64,000 nucleotides of DNA from Ruixingdingia sedimenti (GCF_031432425.1 NZ_JAVKPH010000001.1:343381-407380), one strand, 5' to 3'; shown: positions 25,141-34,268, counted from the stretch's first letter. Numbers and translations: made by a program. Notes: generated by a model from the letters alone, not told the origin.

Positions 25141-25155
25141 GAACATTAAGTGAAC
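25141..25155 (-). promoter_or_regulatory. LexA/SOS box upstream of uvrA
   Basis: GAAC-ATTAAGT-GAAC, or GTTC-N7-GTTC read in the uvrA direction. This direct repeat is the known alphaproteobacterial LexA site. It lies in an AT-rich stretch 63 bases before the uvrA start, where a promoter would be. Confidence 0.8.
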
Positions 25156-25264
25156 TTTTACCATTACCGGCCGAAAATCGCGGGGACGTGAGGCGATTCC
25201 GCTTGAACATATTCCTGTTTGTGAATTTATTGAGCCCATCCCGAGTCACCCGAGAGGATCCGCC

Positions 25265-25621
25265 ATGTTCGGCCTGCGCAAATCCCGCGTCCAGCGCATC
25301 GACCCCTGCGAGGCCGTCGCCCGCCATGCGCGCGGCGACCTGACCGTCATCGACGTGCGCGAGGCGGCGGAACTGCGCGCCAGCGGCACGGCCAGGGGCG
25401 CGCTGCATGTGCCGCTGGCGCTGCTGCCGATCAAGGCCGACCCGCGCCACCCCGGCCACGACCCCGCGCTGGACCCGGACCGGCCCGTCGCGCTTTACTG
25501 TGCGGCCGGCGGGCGGTCGGGGATGGCGGCGGAACTGCTGATGAAGCTCGGCTATCGCGAGGTCTACAATATCGGCGGCTTCGGCGACTGGTGCGCGGGC
25601 GGCGGCCAGACCTGCCGCTGA
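25265..25621 (+). CDS. Rhodanese-domain sulfurtransferase
   Basis: A single 118-residue rhodanese domain, which moves sulfane sulfur from thiosulfate or a persulfide to an acceptor. The domain motifs are VIDVREAAELRASG near residues 28-41, GALHVPLALL, and the active-site loop ALYCAAGGRSGMAA with Cys79. No signal peptide is visible, so it should be cytoplasmic. It diverges from uvrA across an AT-rich 186-base region holding the SOS box, but the box is oriented and spaced for uvrA. It is convergent with lpdA across a clear terminator. Confidence 0.92.
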   Translation: MFGLRKSRVQRIDPCEAVARHARGDLTVIDVREAAELRASGTARGALHVPLALLPIKADPRHPGHDPALDPDRPVALYCAAGGRSGMAAELLMKLGYREVYNIGGFGDWCAGGGQTCR

Positions 25622-25632
25622 CCGGGGCACAC

Positions 25633-25655
25633 AAGATTTTCGGACGAAAAATTTT
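25633..25655. repeat. TTTTCGGACGAAAA palindrome
   Basis: An AT-rich palindrome around TTTTCG-GA-CGAAAA lies 12 bases after the rhodanese stop. The same core recurs as a perfect 12-bp-arm palindrome at 30306-30331. It may act as a transcription terminator. Confidence 0.5.
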
Positions 25656-25703
25656 CCGTCCCGCCGCGCCGCAGGCGCGGCCCGGCCCAACCGGGCGTGG
25701 TGA

Positions 25704-25727
25704 AAAAGGGCCCCGAGGGGCCCTTTT
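25704..25727. terminator. Bidirectional terminator between rhodanese gene and lpdA
   Basis: AAAAGGGCCCC (25704-25714) pairs perfectly with GGGGCCCTTTT (25717-25727). The A-run and T-run at the ends make it a canonical intrinsic terminator on both strands, between convergent genes. Confidence 0.88.
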
Positions 25728-25752
25728 GCATCGCGGACGGGCGGGAGGGCCC

Positions 25753-27150
25753 CTAGATGTGCAGCGCGCGGCCCCAGGCGTCCAGCACCGATTCGTGCAT
25801 CATCTCGCTCAGCGTCGGATGCGGGAACACGGTTTCCATCAGTTCGGCTTCGGTGGTTTCCAGCGTGCGGCCGACGACATAGCCCTGGATCAGTTCCGTC
25901 ACCTCGGCCCCCACCATATGCGCGCCGAGCAGTTCGCCCGTCTTCGCGTCGAACACGGTTTTCACCAGGCCCTCGGGCTCGCCAAGCGCGATGGCCTTGC
26001 CGTTGCCGATGAAGGGGAAACGGCCCACGCGCACCTCGTGCCCGGCCTCTTTCGCCTTCGCCTCGGTCAGGCCGACCGATGCGACCTGCGGATGGCAATA
26101 GGTGCAGCCGGCAATCGTGTTCGGCCTGATGGGATGCGGATGCCCGCCCGCGATCAGTTCGGCCACCATCACGCCTTCATGGCTGGCCTTGTGCGCCAGC
26201 CACGGCGCACCGGCGATGTCGCCGATGGCATAAAGCCCCTCCACCCCCGTGCGGCAGAAGGCGTCCACCACCACATGGCTGCGGTCGATCTTGACCCCCA
26301 ATGCCTCCAGCCCCAGGTCCTCGACATTGCCGACGATGCCGACGGCGGAAATCACCGTGTCGAAACCTTCCGTCGTGGTGCCCTTCGCATCCTCCAGATG
26401 CGCGGTGACGCCCGTGCCCGGCTTGCGGTCGAGCGTCTTGACGGTGGTCTTTTCGAGGATCTTCATCCCCTGCTTGACGAAGGCTTTCCTGGCGAAGGCG
26501 CTGATTTCCGCATCCTCCACCGGCAGCACGCGGTCCATCACCTCGCAGACCGTCACATCGGCGCCGAGCGTGTTGAAGAAACTGGCGAATTCGATGCCGA
26601 TGGCGCCCGACCCGATGACCAGCAGCTTTTTCGGCATCCGTTTGGGTTGCAGCGCGTGTTTGTAGGTCCAGACCAGATCGCCGTCGGCCTCCAGCCCCGG
26701 CAGTTCGCGCGCCCGCGCGCCGGTGGCCAGCACGATGGCCGGGGCCGCCAGTTCCTCCACCCCCTTGTCGGTCTTGACCGTGACCCGGCCCTTGCCGGGC
26801 AGGCTGGCCGCGCCCATGAACACCGTCACCTTGTTCTTCTTCATCAGATGGCCGATGCCGCCAGACAGCTGTTTGGCCACCCCGCGCGACCGGGCGACCA
26901 CCGCATCCAGATCGTAGCCGATGCCGTCGGTCTTCAGCCCGAAGTCCTTGGCGCGGCGCATCAGGTGGAACACCTCGGCCGACCGCAACAGCGCCTTGGT
27001 CGGGATGCAGCCCCAGTTGAGGCAGATGCCCCCCAGATGCTCGCGTTCCACGATGGCGACGTTCAGGCCAAGCTGCGCGCCGCGGATGGCGGCGACATAG
27101 CCGCCCGGCCCGGCGCCGATCACGATCATGTCGAAGGTCTTTGCGGCCAT
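25753..27150 (-). CDS. lpdA: Dihydrolipoyl dehydrogenase (E3)
   Basis: FAD enzyme that reoxidises dihydrolipoamide in pyruvate, 2-oxoglutarate or branched-chain ketoacid dehydrogenase complexes or the glycine cleavage system. The 465-residue product has the FAD motif IGAGPGGYVAAIRGAQLG, the redox disulfide Cys43/Cys48 in GGICLNWGCIP, the NAD motif VIGSGAIGIEFASFF, YAIGDIAG, and the C-terminal HPTLSE active-site region. No E1 or E2 genes are adjacent, so I cannot say which complex it serves; bacteria of this group often have several E3 copies. It stands alone, ending at a clear terminator. Confidence 0.96.
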   Translation of the reverse strand: MAAKTFDMIVIGAGPGGYVAAIRGAQLGLNVAIVEREHLGGICLNWGCIPTKALLRSAEVFHLMRRAKDFGLKTDGIGYDLDAVVARSRGVAKQLSGGIGHLMKKNKVTVFMGAASLPGKGRVTVKTDKGVEELAAPAIVLATGARARELPGLEADGDLVWTYKHALQPKRMPKKLLVIGSGAIGIEFASFFNTLGADVTVCEVMDRVLPVEDAEISAFARKAFVKQGMKILEKTTVKTLDRKPGTGVTAHLEDAKGTTTEGFDTVISAVGIVGNVEDLGLEALGVKIDRSHVVVDAFCRTGVEGLYAIGDIAGAPWLAHKASHEGVMVAELIAGGHPHPIRPNTIAGCTYCHPQVASVGLTEAKAKEAGHEVRVGRFPFIGNGKAIALGEPEGLVKTVFDAKTGELLGAHMVGAEVTELIQGYVVGRTLETTEAELMETVFPHPTLSEMMHESVLDAWGRALHI

Positions 27151-27216
27151 GCGGTTCCCCCTGAAAAAGTGGTTTGACGTTAAACTATCCTGAAAACGGG
27201 TGCAATGCGGCCCCGT

Positions 27217-27789
27217 TCAGCCCTGAACCTCCCTGACCGCGGCGGCATAGGCGCCCGCATCCAGAAACGCCTGTTCCTCGGGTGTCGTCGCCCGGCCGAA
27301 GGCGGCGTTGCGGTAGGGAAAGCGGCCGAAGCGGTCGATGACCCAGGCATGGGCGCGGGCGTGCAGCAGGTTGCCGGCCCCGGTGTCCGGCATGCGTTCG
27401 CCGATCAGGCGGATGCATTCGGCCTGATCGGCGGCATCCTCGGCATGCATGTAGGGCAGGTAGAAGAACTGCCGCTCGGGCTCCGGCGCGTCCATGTCCC
27501 AGCCCGCGGCCACGGCGCGCCTCGCCGCCGCCAGCGCCAGCGCATCGGTGGTGAAGGCCCGGGACGACCCGCGCCACATGTTGCGCGGAAACTGGTCGGT
27601 CAGCACGATGAAGGCGAGGCTGCCCGCCGCGCCCTCGATCCAGTGGTCGAGCCCGCCTTCGGCCGCGGCCTGCCACAGATCGGCGAACCGCGCGCGGATA
27701 TCGTCGTCCAGCGCGGGGTCCACGGCGTACCATTGCGCCGGTTCCAGTTCGCCCAGCCAGAAGTCGAGCACGGCGGCGGGGTCTGACAT
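27217..27789 (-). CDS. DUF924-family protein
   Basis: The 190-residue product matches DUF924, an all-helical family of unknown function with TPR-like predicted structure. Typical motifs are VLDFWLGELEPAQWYAVDPALDDDI at the start (in part FWLGELEPAQWY), FIVLTDQFPRNMWRG in the middle and FYLPYMHAED. The start at 27789 has GGAG six bases upstream and trims eight residues from the longest frame. It lies 66 bases upstream of lpdA and 76 bases downstream of nothing cotranscribed for certain; the MFS gene (27866-29110) is next on the same strand. Confidence 0.92.
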   Translation of the reverse strand: MSDPAAVLDFWLGELEPAQWYAVDPALDDDIRARFADLWQAAAEGGLDHWIEGAAGSLAFIVLTDQFPRNMWRGSSRAFTTDALALAAARRAVAAGWDMDAPEPERQFFYLPYMHAEDAADQAECIRLIGERMPDTGAGNLLHARAHAWVIDRFGRFPYRNAAFGRATTPEEQAFLDAGAYAAAVREVQG

Positions 27790-27865
27790 GGCGTTCTCCA
27801 TCCATTCGGGCATCCATTCGGGACAGCCAGCGTGGCAGGTTTCGGCCCCCCGCGCAACGCGACGC

Positions 27866-29110
27866 TCAGCCCCGGTCGTCGCGGGTCTCGGGCGGGGCCA
27901 TCACCGCCTCGACCGCCAGTGCGGATGCGGTGGGGGCCAGGGGCGCGAAGGCGCCGGTGTCGGCCACGGCGGGCGCGGGGCGGCGGGTCATGCGCCAGCC
28001 GGCATAGGCCGCCTGCACCAGCAGCGCGAGGCCCACGAAGGCGAAGAACCCGCCCTGCCCGATCCGGTCCATCATCCAGCCCGTCACCAGCGGCCCCGCG
28101 ATCGCGCCGAGCCCGTAAAGGAAGATCAGCCCCGCAGAGGCGCCCGCCATGTCGGCATTGTCCAGAAAGTCGTTGGCATGCGCGATCAGCAGCGCATAAA
28201 GCGGGTTGAGCACGCCCCCGAGGATCAGCACCAGCACCACCAGCGGCCAGAAGGCGGGCTGGTGCAGCGTGGGCCAGACCACCGCCACCACGCCCGCCGC
28301 CGACAGGATCAGGATCAGAAGCCGCCGGTCCATCCGGTCGGACGCATAGCCGATGGGATACTGGAACAGCATGCCGCCCACGAAGATCGCGCCGACGAAG
28401 ACCGAGATCTGCACCACCGACAGCCCCACCTGCGTGCCCCAGACAGCCGCCATCCCCGCCAGCCCCGCATAGGCCGCCCCGGTCAGGAACATCCCCACGC
28501 AGCCAAGGGGCGATCCGCGGAACAGCGCCCGGAACGCCATCGGCCGCACCGCCCCGAAGGCAGGCGCGGGCGAGGCCGACAGCAGGATCGGCGTGAAGGC
28601 CAGCGACACCAGCACCGAGGGGATCACGAACAGCAGATACCCCGAAGGATCCCCTGCCAGCAGCAGCGCCTGCGCCGCGGTGATCCCCACCATCTGCACG
28701 ATCATATAGGCCGAAAGCGTCCGCCCCCGGGTCTCGTTGGTGGCGGAATCGTTCAGCCAGCTTTCGGCGGTGACATAGACCCCCGAAAAGCAGAACCCCA
28801 GCAACAGCCGCATGACCGACCAGGCGATCCAGTCGGGAAACACCGGAAACAGGATCAGCACCGCCGAGATGAGCGATCCGAGCGCCGCGAACACCCGCAC
28901 ATGGCCGACATGGCGGATCATTTCCGGCGCCAGTTGCGATCCGCCCAGAAAGCCCACCGAATAGCAGGCCATCACCACCGACATCTGCGCGGTGGTGAAG
29001 CCCTCGATCCCGCCGCGCAGGCCCAGAAGCGTGCCCTGCATGCCGTTGCCGACCATCAGCAGCAGCACCCCCAGCAATAGCGCCCAGGACGACGCCACAA
29101 CCCGGATCAT
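27866..29110 (-). CDS. MFS transporter (YcaD-like)
   Basis: A 414-residue major facilitator with about twelve hydrophobic segments. The first half includes GFTTAQMSVVMACYSVGFLGGSQL in part (VMACYSVGFLGG) and the loop motif AESWLNDSATNETRGRTLSAY, which is characteristic of the YcaD/UMF-type MFS group. GYASDRMDRR marks the second-half loop. The substrate is unknown. GAGGAG precedes the ATG by eight bases. It starts 52 bases after queA on the same strand and may be cotranscribed with it. The C-terminal 40 residues are a soluble Ala/Pro-rich tail. Confidence 0.92.
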   Translation of the reverse strand: MIRVVASSWALLLGVLLLMVGNGMQGTLLGLRGGIEGFTTAQMSVVMACYSVGFLGGSQLAPEMIRHVGHVRVFAALGSLISAVLILFPVFPDWIAWSVMRLLLGFCFSGVYVTAESWLNDSATNETRGRTLSAYMIVQMVGITAAQALLLAGDPSGYLLFVIPSVLVSLAFTPILLSASPAPAFGAVRPMAFRALFRGSPLGCVGMFLTGAAYAGLAGMAAVWGTQVGLSVVQISVFVGAIFVGGMLFQYPIGYASDRMDRRLLILILSAAGVVAVVWPTLHQPAFWPLVVLVLILGGVLNPLYALLIAHANDFLDNADMAGASAGLIFLYGLGAIAGPLVTGWMMDRIGQGGFFAFVGLALLVQAAYAGWRMTRRPAPAVADTGAFAPLAPTASALAVEAVMAPPETRDDRG

Positions 29111-29162
29111 CGCGCGACTCCTCTATCCGTCCCGCCGATCATGCCCCGGGCGAGGGCGGCTG

Positions 29163-30233
29163 TCAGCCTCTGTCCCCGCCGTCCCCGCCCGGGATCAGCA
29201 GCGAGGCATCGCCGTAGGAGAAGAACCGATACCCCCGCGCCACCGCATGGGCATAGATCCGCCGGATCCGCCCCACCCCCATCAGCGCCGAGACCAGCAT
29301 CATCAGCGTCGATTTCGGCAGGTGGAAGTTGGTCATCAGCGCATCGGTGACGCGGAAACGGTAGCCGGGGTAGATGAAGATATCGGTGGGGCCCCGCCAG
29401 GGGTGGATGCAGCCGGCGTCGTCGGCCGCCGACTCGATCAGGCGCAGGGCGGTGGTGCCGACGGGGATGATGCGCCCGCCCCCGGCGCGGGTGGCGTTGA
29501 TCTCTGCCGCCGCCCGTTCGGACACCTCGCCCCATTCGGCATGCATGCGGTGGGTGGTCACATCCTCGACCTTCACCGGCAGGAAGGTGCCCGCGCCGAC
29601 ATGCAGCGTGACCTCGGTGAAATCCACGCCCCTGGCGGCCAGCGCGGCCAGCAGGGGGGCGTCGAAATGCAGGCTCGCCGTGGGGGCGGCGACCGCGCCG
29701 GAATGGCGGGCGAAAACGGTCTGGTAGTCCTCTGCGTCCTGCGCGTCGGGGGCGCGGCGGGCGGCGATATAGGGCGGCAGCGGCATCGCGCCCGCCTCTG
29801 CCAGCGCGGCGTCGAATGCGGCCCCGGTGGCGTCGAACACCAGCCGCAGGTCGGTTTCGCCCTTTTCCGCCACGCGGGCCGACAGGCGGGGGGAAAAGCG
29901 GATCACCTCGCCCACCCGAACCTTGCGCAGCGGCTTGGCCATGGCGCGCCAGCCCTCGGCGGCGGGTTCCAGCAGCGTCACCTCCACCCGCGCGGTGACG
30001 GGCCCCTGCCCGCTGTCGCGATGGCGTTCGCCCGTCAGCCGCGCCGGGATCACGCGGGTGTTGTTCAGCACCAGCCGGTCGCCGGGGCGCAACAGGTCCA
30101 CGAGGTCGCGCACATGCAGGTCGCGGATCGCATCGCCCTCGGCCACCAGCAGACGCGCCGCCGGGCGCGGGCGCACGGGACGGGTGGCGATCAGCGCCTC
30201 GGGCAGGTCGAAATCGAAATCGGACAGTTTCAT
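29163..30233 (-). CDS. queA: S-adenosylmethionine:tRNA ribosyltransferase-isomerase
   Basis: Transfers the ribosyl group of SAM to 7-aminomethyl-7-deazaguanine in tRNA to make epoxyqueuosine, the second last step of queuosine synthesis. The 356-residue protein begins MKLSDFDFDLPEALIA and holds the family motifs NNTRVIPARLTG, GAVAAPTASLHF, TLHVGAGTFLPVK, GRIIPVGTTALRLIE and MTNFHLPKSTLMMLV. The length is standard. The start has AAGGCAGG upstream. It is followed by the MFS gene; tgt, which often neighbours queA, is not in the window. Confidence 0.97.
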   Translation of the reverse strand: MKLSDFDFDLPEALIATRPVRPRPAARLLVAEGDAIRDLHVRDLVDLLRPGDRLVLNNTRVIPARLTGERHRDSGQGPVTARVEVTLLEPAAEGWRAMAKPLRKVRVGEVIRFSPRLSARVAEKGETDLRLVFDATGAAFDAALAEAGAMPLPPYIAARRAPDAQDAEDYQTVFARHSGAVAAPTASLHFDAPLLAALAARGVDFTEVTLHVGAGTFLPVKVEDVTTHRMHAEWGEVSERAAAEINATRAGGGRIIPVGTTALRLIESAADDAGCIHPWRGPTDIFIYPGYRFRVTDALMTNFHLPKSTLMMLVSALMGVGRIRRIYAHAVARGYRFFSYGDASLLIPGGDGGDRG

Positions 30234-30305
30234 GCCTGCCTTCTAGCCGGGTGCGCACCCCGCCGGAAGGGGACTTTGCCGGATCAACGCCGCGCGGGGG
30301 TGGGG

Positions 30306-30331
30306 CAAAATTTTTCGTCCGAAAAATTTTG
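30306..30331. terminator. Perfect AT-rich palindrome downstream of the AsmA-like gene
   Basis: CAAAATTTTTCG and CGAAAAATTTTG form 12-bp arms around a 2-base centre, 17 bases after the AsmA-like stop on its strand. It carries T-runs in both directions and shares its core with the element at 25633-25655. Confidence 0.6.
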
Positions 30332-30347
30332 GGGCGGCCGCCCCGGC

Positions 30348-33300
30348 CTATTCCGGCAGGCTCGCAGGCGGCTTGCGGAAAAGCTCGCGGAAAAACGCCG
30401 GGGCCAGCACCGACAACAGGCGCACATTGACCTGCGGCGCCTCTGCCGTGCCGCGGATGCGGTAGTTGAAGCCGAACACGCCCTCGCCCCTGCGGGTCAG
30501 CACGCTGCCGATCCCGTTGACGAGGTAGAAGGGCGAAATCACCCCCCGCAGGTCCAGTTGCGCGTTCGCGAAGGTATAAAGCCCCTCCATCGTCACCCCG
30601 AACGACGCGCCGACCGCCGCGCCCTCGCGCAGTTCCATCCCCACCGGGGTCAGGCGGAACCGGCCCGAGGCTTCGGAAAACGCAAGGCCCGAGGTCTGCA
30701 ACTGTTCCAGCAGCCCCACGATGCTGACCGCGTTCAGCAGGTCGGCCAGCACCGACAGGTTGCGCACGCGGAAACTGCGCAACCCGACGGTGCCCTCGTA
30801 ATGGCCGCGCGCGCCGGTGGGGGTCAGCACCAGATCCATCGCGCCGCCGCGCATCTTGTCGAAGATCCCGGCGGCGCGCATCACCGCCCCCGCATCGCGG
30901 GCGGCGACGCGAAAGGCGGTGCCGGCGGCGGTGGTGTCGATGCGGCCCTCGACCGGGGCGGCGCCGTTGACGCGGCCCGCGAAGGTGCCGCGCAGCCCGC
31001 CCCGGGTGCCCAGATCGCCGCGGAAATCCGTCAGCGCGATCCCCTCCGTGACCTGCACCCGGTCGAGCGTCACGGCCAGCGTGGTGCCCGCACCGCCGCC
31101 GCCCCCTGCGCCGCCCTCGGGCAGGCGGCGCAGGTCGGCGGTGCCGCCCGTCACCCGCACCTGCGCCGCGCGGCCCGCACCCTGCCCGACCAGTTCGGCC
31201 TTGGCCCGCAGCCAGTCGCCCAGATCCAGCCGGTCGAGGCTCAGCCGGTCGAGCCCGCCTTCGGCCCGCAGCCGCACCGCGCCTTCGGCCCGCAGCCCCG
31301 GCGCGGTCAGCGCCAGCCGGTCCACCACCGCCGGCCGGCCCAGTGTGCCCGCAACCTCCAGCCGCCCCGATGCGGCGGCAGGTTTCGACCAGCCGATTTC
31401 GGCGATGCGCATCGCGCTGCGTTCCAGCGTCGAGGTCAGGGTGAACCGGGGCGGCGCGTCGCGGGCAAGCGCGATGGTGAAATCCGCCACGCCCTCGCCC
31501 GACAGGCTGTTCGTGGCGATCCCCGGCACGAATTCCGACAGGAACCGCCCGTCCAGCGGCACCGAGCCCGCAACGCTGCTGATCCCGGCCGTCCCGGGCC
31601 CGAAATCCTGCCGCCATGTCGCGCTGAAGGGCAGCGCGCCGATGGTGCCCTGCCCGGCGATGGTGATCCCCCGCGGGTCGGCCTGCAAGGCCAGCACTGG
31701 CGCCGCCAGCCGCCGCCCCGGGGCCATGCGGTCGGTCGCGACCTCGCGCAATTCGCCGCCGACGCGGTAGTCCACGTCGGACACCTGCACCTTGGGCAAC
31801 AGCGGCAGGTCCATTTCGGTGGTCAGCACCGCCCGGCCCTCGGCCATGTCCACCGCGACCCCGGCCTTGGACATGAAGCCGAAGGGCGGCTGGTCCAGCA
31901 TCGACAGCGCCGCGGTGATGGTGCTGTCGGTTTTCAGCGTGATATGCGCCTGCGCCGGTTTCTGCGTGATGTCGGGCACGCGGAACACCGACCCGCCCAC
32001 CGCCACATCGCCCCCTTCGGGCGGGGTGACATGGCCACGGTCCAGCACCATCGTATAGGTGTTGTCCTGTACCGTGGCATAGCCGAAACCGTCGCGGATC
32101 GGCGGCAGGGTGCGCAGGATCCGCACATCCGCCCCCGCGAATTCATAGCCGAGCGTCAGCCGCGGTTCCTGCCCCGGGCGGATGCGCAGCGCGCCCTTGA
32201 CGTCGAACAGCCGGCCCTCCTGCACGTTCTGTTCCAGCCAGGCCCGCGTGCGCGGCACCAGCCGCACCGGCCAGAGCGCGAGCAGGCGGTCATGGGCGAT
32301 CTCGTCCATGTCCACGTCCACGGTGACGGTCCAGCCCGCCTCGCCCGCCGACACGCCCCCCGCGACCAGCAGCCGGTGGCCCTCGCCCACCAGCGACAGC
32401 TGGCCGATCGACAGTTCGAACGGGTCGAGCCGCAGCCGCGCGTCCAGCGCGCCTTGCGTGAACCGCAGCGGTTCGGTCAGCATGCCTTCGGGGTCGATGC
32501 GCATCTCGGTGATCTGCACCTGACCGATGAAGGCGCCGGGGCGGCCGTCCACGATGGCGTCCAGATAGCTGTGCCCCGCAGCCTTCAGCCGCAGGGTGGC
32601 GCTTTCCACCGCCAGTTCGGAAAAGTTGATCCGTTCGGCCGCCGGGTCATAGGCAAAGCGCAGCCCCGCGCGGTCGAAGGCGATGGGGGCCGCGCCCGGG
32701 GTGGGTTGCAGGGCGCCCGCGCCGCTCGACAGCGCGCCGTCGAGCCCGGTCAGCGCCCCCGCGGCGTCGAGGCTGGCGCGCAATTCGCCCGCGAAGGTCG
32801 CCTCCAGCACGCCGAGCCAGCCGAGCACCGGCGCCACCGCCGCCAGATCGCGCGCCGCCACCTGATCGAGCCCCACGGCCACCCGCGCCTCGCCGCTGGC
32901 GCGGTCCATCACCACCGACATCTGCGCCCGCGCATGCGCGCTGCCCCCGGCGACGAGGCCCAGCCCCGCCTCCAGCACCAGCGCCGCGTCGTCGCGGGTC
33001 AGCGACAGCCGCCCGTCGCCCGCCGTCCACACCCGCCGCGCCCGCCGGTCGTCGAGCGTGAGCGTGACCGCCTCCGCCTCGATCCGTTCCAGTTGCCGCA
33101 GGGCGGGCAGGTCGAACACGCCCCCCAGCACGTCGAGCAGCGCCCCGGGCGTGGCCGCTCCCGCACTGCCCAGCATCCCCTCGCCCACACCCAGATCGAG
33201 GGTTCCGTCCGCCGCGCGGCGCAGCGTGACCTGCGCGCCGACCAGCCGCAGCACCTCGGGGTGGATGTCGCCCTTCAGCAGCGCCGGGGCGTCGAAGGCG

Positions 33301-33701
33301 GCGGTCAGTTCGGGCAGTTGCGCCAGCAGCCGGCCATCGGGGGCCATGACCCGCAGATCCTCCAGCCGCAGCCCGGCCGCCCGGATCCCGTCGAGCGACA
33401 GTTCCACCCCGCCGAGCGCCACAGCCGCATGGCCGTCGAGCAGCCGGTTCACCCGCGCCTCGGTTTCCGCCACGGCCCAGACCGGCAGCACGACGGGCCG
33501 CCCGCCCCACAGCGCCACGGCCAGCGCCAGCCCCCCCGCCAGCACGACGAAGGCGGCCACGGGCCACAGCACCAGACGGCGCAGCGCACGCGCGACGCGC
33601 CGGGGGGTCCGCCCGGGAGGCGGCGCCCCCCCGGGTACGCCCTGCGGCGGCGCAGCCGTAACTGCGCCGGTTCCGCCCGACATATGCTCTGCTGCACCCA
33701 T
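30348..33701 (-). CDS. Large AsmA-like (DUF3971/AsmA C-terminal) envelope protein
   Basis: The 1117-residue product has a short Pro/Gly-rich cytoplasmic head, then one membrane helix (about residues 43-66, VLWPVAAFVVLAGGLALAVAL). A roughly 1000-residue periplasmic region of beta-rich repeats follows. The C-terminal part (MDLVLTPTGARGHYEGTVGLRSFRVRN in part, then NAVSIVGLLEQLQTSG and GFNYRIRGTAEAPQVNV) is typical of AsmA/YhdP-type C-terminal domains. Such proteins span the periplasm and are linked to phospholipid transport to the outer membrane. The start is uncertain: ATG at 33701 or 33683, neither with a strong ribosome site. It diverges from bcp about 100 bases away. Confidence 0.85.
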   Translation of the reverse strand: MGAAEHMSGGTGAVTAAPPQGVPGGAPPPGRTPRRVARALRRLVLWPVAAFVVLAGGLALAVALWGGRPVVLPVWAVAETEARVNRLLDGHAAVALGGVELSLDGIRAAGLRLEDLRVMAPDGRLLAQLPELTAAFDAPALLKGDIHPEVLRLVGAQVTLRRAADGTLDLGVGEGMLGSAGAATPGALLDVLGGVFDLPALRQLERIEAEAVTLTLDDRRARRVWTAGDGRLSLTRDDAALVLEAGLGLVAGGSAHARAQMSVVMDRASGEARVAVGLDQVAARDLAAVAPVLGWLGVLEATFAGELRASLDAAGALTGLDGALSSGAGALQPTPGAAPIAFDRAGLRFAYDPAAERINFSELAVESATLRLKAAGHSYLDAIVDGRPGAFIGQVQITEMRIDPEGMLTEPLRFTQGALDARLRLDPFELSIGQLSLVGEGHRLLVAGGVSAGEAGWTVTVDVDMDEIAHDRLLALWPVRLVPRTRAWLEQNVQEGRLFDVKGALRIRPGQEPRLTLGYEFAGADVRILRTLPPIRDGFGYATVQDNTYTMVLDRGHVTPPEGGDVAVGGSVFRVPDITQKPAQAHITLKTDSTITAALSMLDQPPFGFMSKAGVAVDMAEGRAVLTTEMDLPLLPKVQVSDVDYRVGGELREVATDRMAPGRRLAAPVLALQADPRGITIAGQGTIGALPFSATWRQDFGPGTAGISSVAGSVPLDGRFLSEFVPGIATNSLSGEGVADFTIALARDAPPRFTLTSTLERSAMRIAEIGWSKPAAASGRLEVAGTLGRPAVVDRLALTAPGLRAEGAVRLRAEGGLDRLSLDRLDLGDWLRAKAELVGQGAGRAAQVRVTGGTADLRRLPEGGAGGGGGAGTTLAVTLDRVQVTEGIALTDFRGDLGTRGGLRGTFAGRVNGAAPVEGRIDTTAAGTAFRVAARDAGAVMRAAGIFDKMRGGAMDLVLTPTGARGHYEGTVGLRSFRVRNLSVLADLLNAVSIVGLLEQLQTSGLAFSEASGRFRLTPVGMELREGAAVGASFGVTMEGLYTFANAQLDLRGVISPFYLVNGIGSVLTRRGEGVFGFNYRIRGTAEAPQVNVRLLSVLAPAFFRELFRKPPASLPE

Positions 33702-33803
33702 CGCCCGTCCGTCGCCGGTTTCCCCGGCCTGCCCGGGGCCTTTATATTCCCGCAATTCCCGCTAGAACACCAAATGTTCCGTGACCTGAGCGAGGATATG
33801 CCC

Positions 33804-34268
33804 ATGCCCGTCCCCGGCGACCCGGCCCCCGATTTCACCCTGCCCCGCGACGGCGGCGGCAGCATCACCCTGTCGGCGCTGCGCCCCGGCAAGGCGGTGG
33901 TCTATTTCTACCCCAAGGACGACACCTCCGGCTGCACCACCGAGGCGCTGGATTTCACCGCCGCCGTCGCCGCTTTCGCCGCCGCGGGCACCACCGTCAT
34001 CGGCATTTCCAAGGACAGCGTGTCGCGCCACGACCGCTTTGCCGCCAAACACGGGCTGGCCGTCATCCTCGCCTCGGACGAAGATGCCACCACCTGCGAG
34101 GACTGGGGCGTCTGGGTCGAGAAATCCATGTACGGCAAGACCTTCCTGGGGATCGAGCGCGCGACCTTCCTGATCGACGGTGCGGGCCGCGTGGCGCAGG
34201 TCTGGCGCAAGGTCAAGGTCAAGGACCATGTGGCAGAGGTGCTGGCGGCGGCGCAGGCGCTGGCATGA
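33804..34268 (+). CDS. bcp: Thioredoxin-dependent peroxiredoxin (Bcp/PrxQ type), usual resolving Cys absent
   Basis: Reduces hydrogen peroxide and organic hydroperoxides. The 154-residue product has the peroxidatic Cys44 in PKDDTSGCTTEALDF and the later FGV/WGVW-EKSMYGKTF region. Classic Bcp has a resolving Cys five residues after the first (GCTTEAC); here that position is Leu49. Cys98 in TTCEDWGVW is the only other cysteine near the active region. It may therefore work as a one-Cys enzyme or use Cys98. The start at 33804 has GAGG eight bases upstream; 33798 and 33774 are alternatives. Its stop overlaps the DUF455 start. Confidence 0.93.
   Translation: MPVPGDPAPDFTLPRDGGGSITLSALRPGKAVVYFYPKDDTSGCTTEALDFTAAVAAFAAAGTTVIGISKDSVSRHDRFAAKHGLAVILASDEDATTCEDWGVWVEKSMYGKTFLGIERATFLIDGAGRVAQVWRKVKVKDHVAEVLAAAQALA

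Noticed and set aside
28992..34268. A 1758-codon forward ORF
   Set aside because: Only its last 155 codons (bcp) are real. The rest is the GC-driven antisense frame of the MFS, queA and AsmA-like genes.
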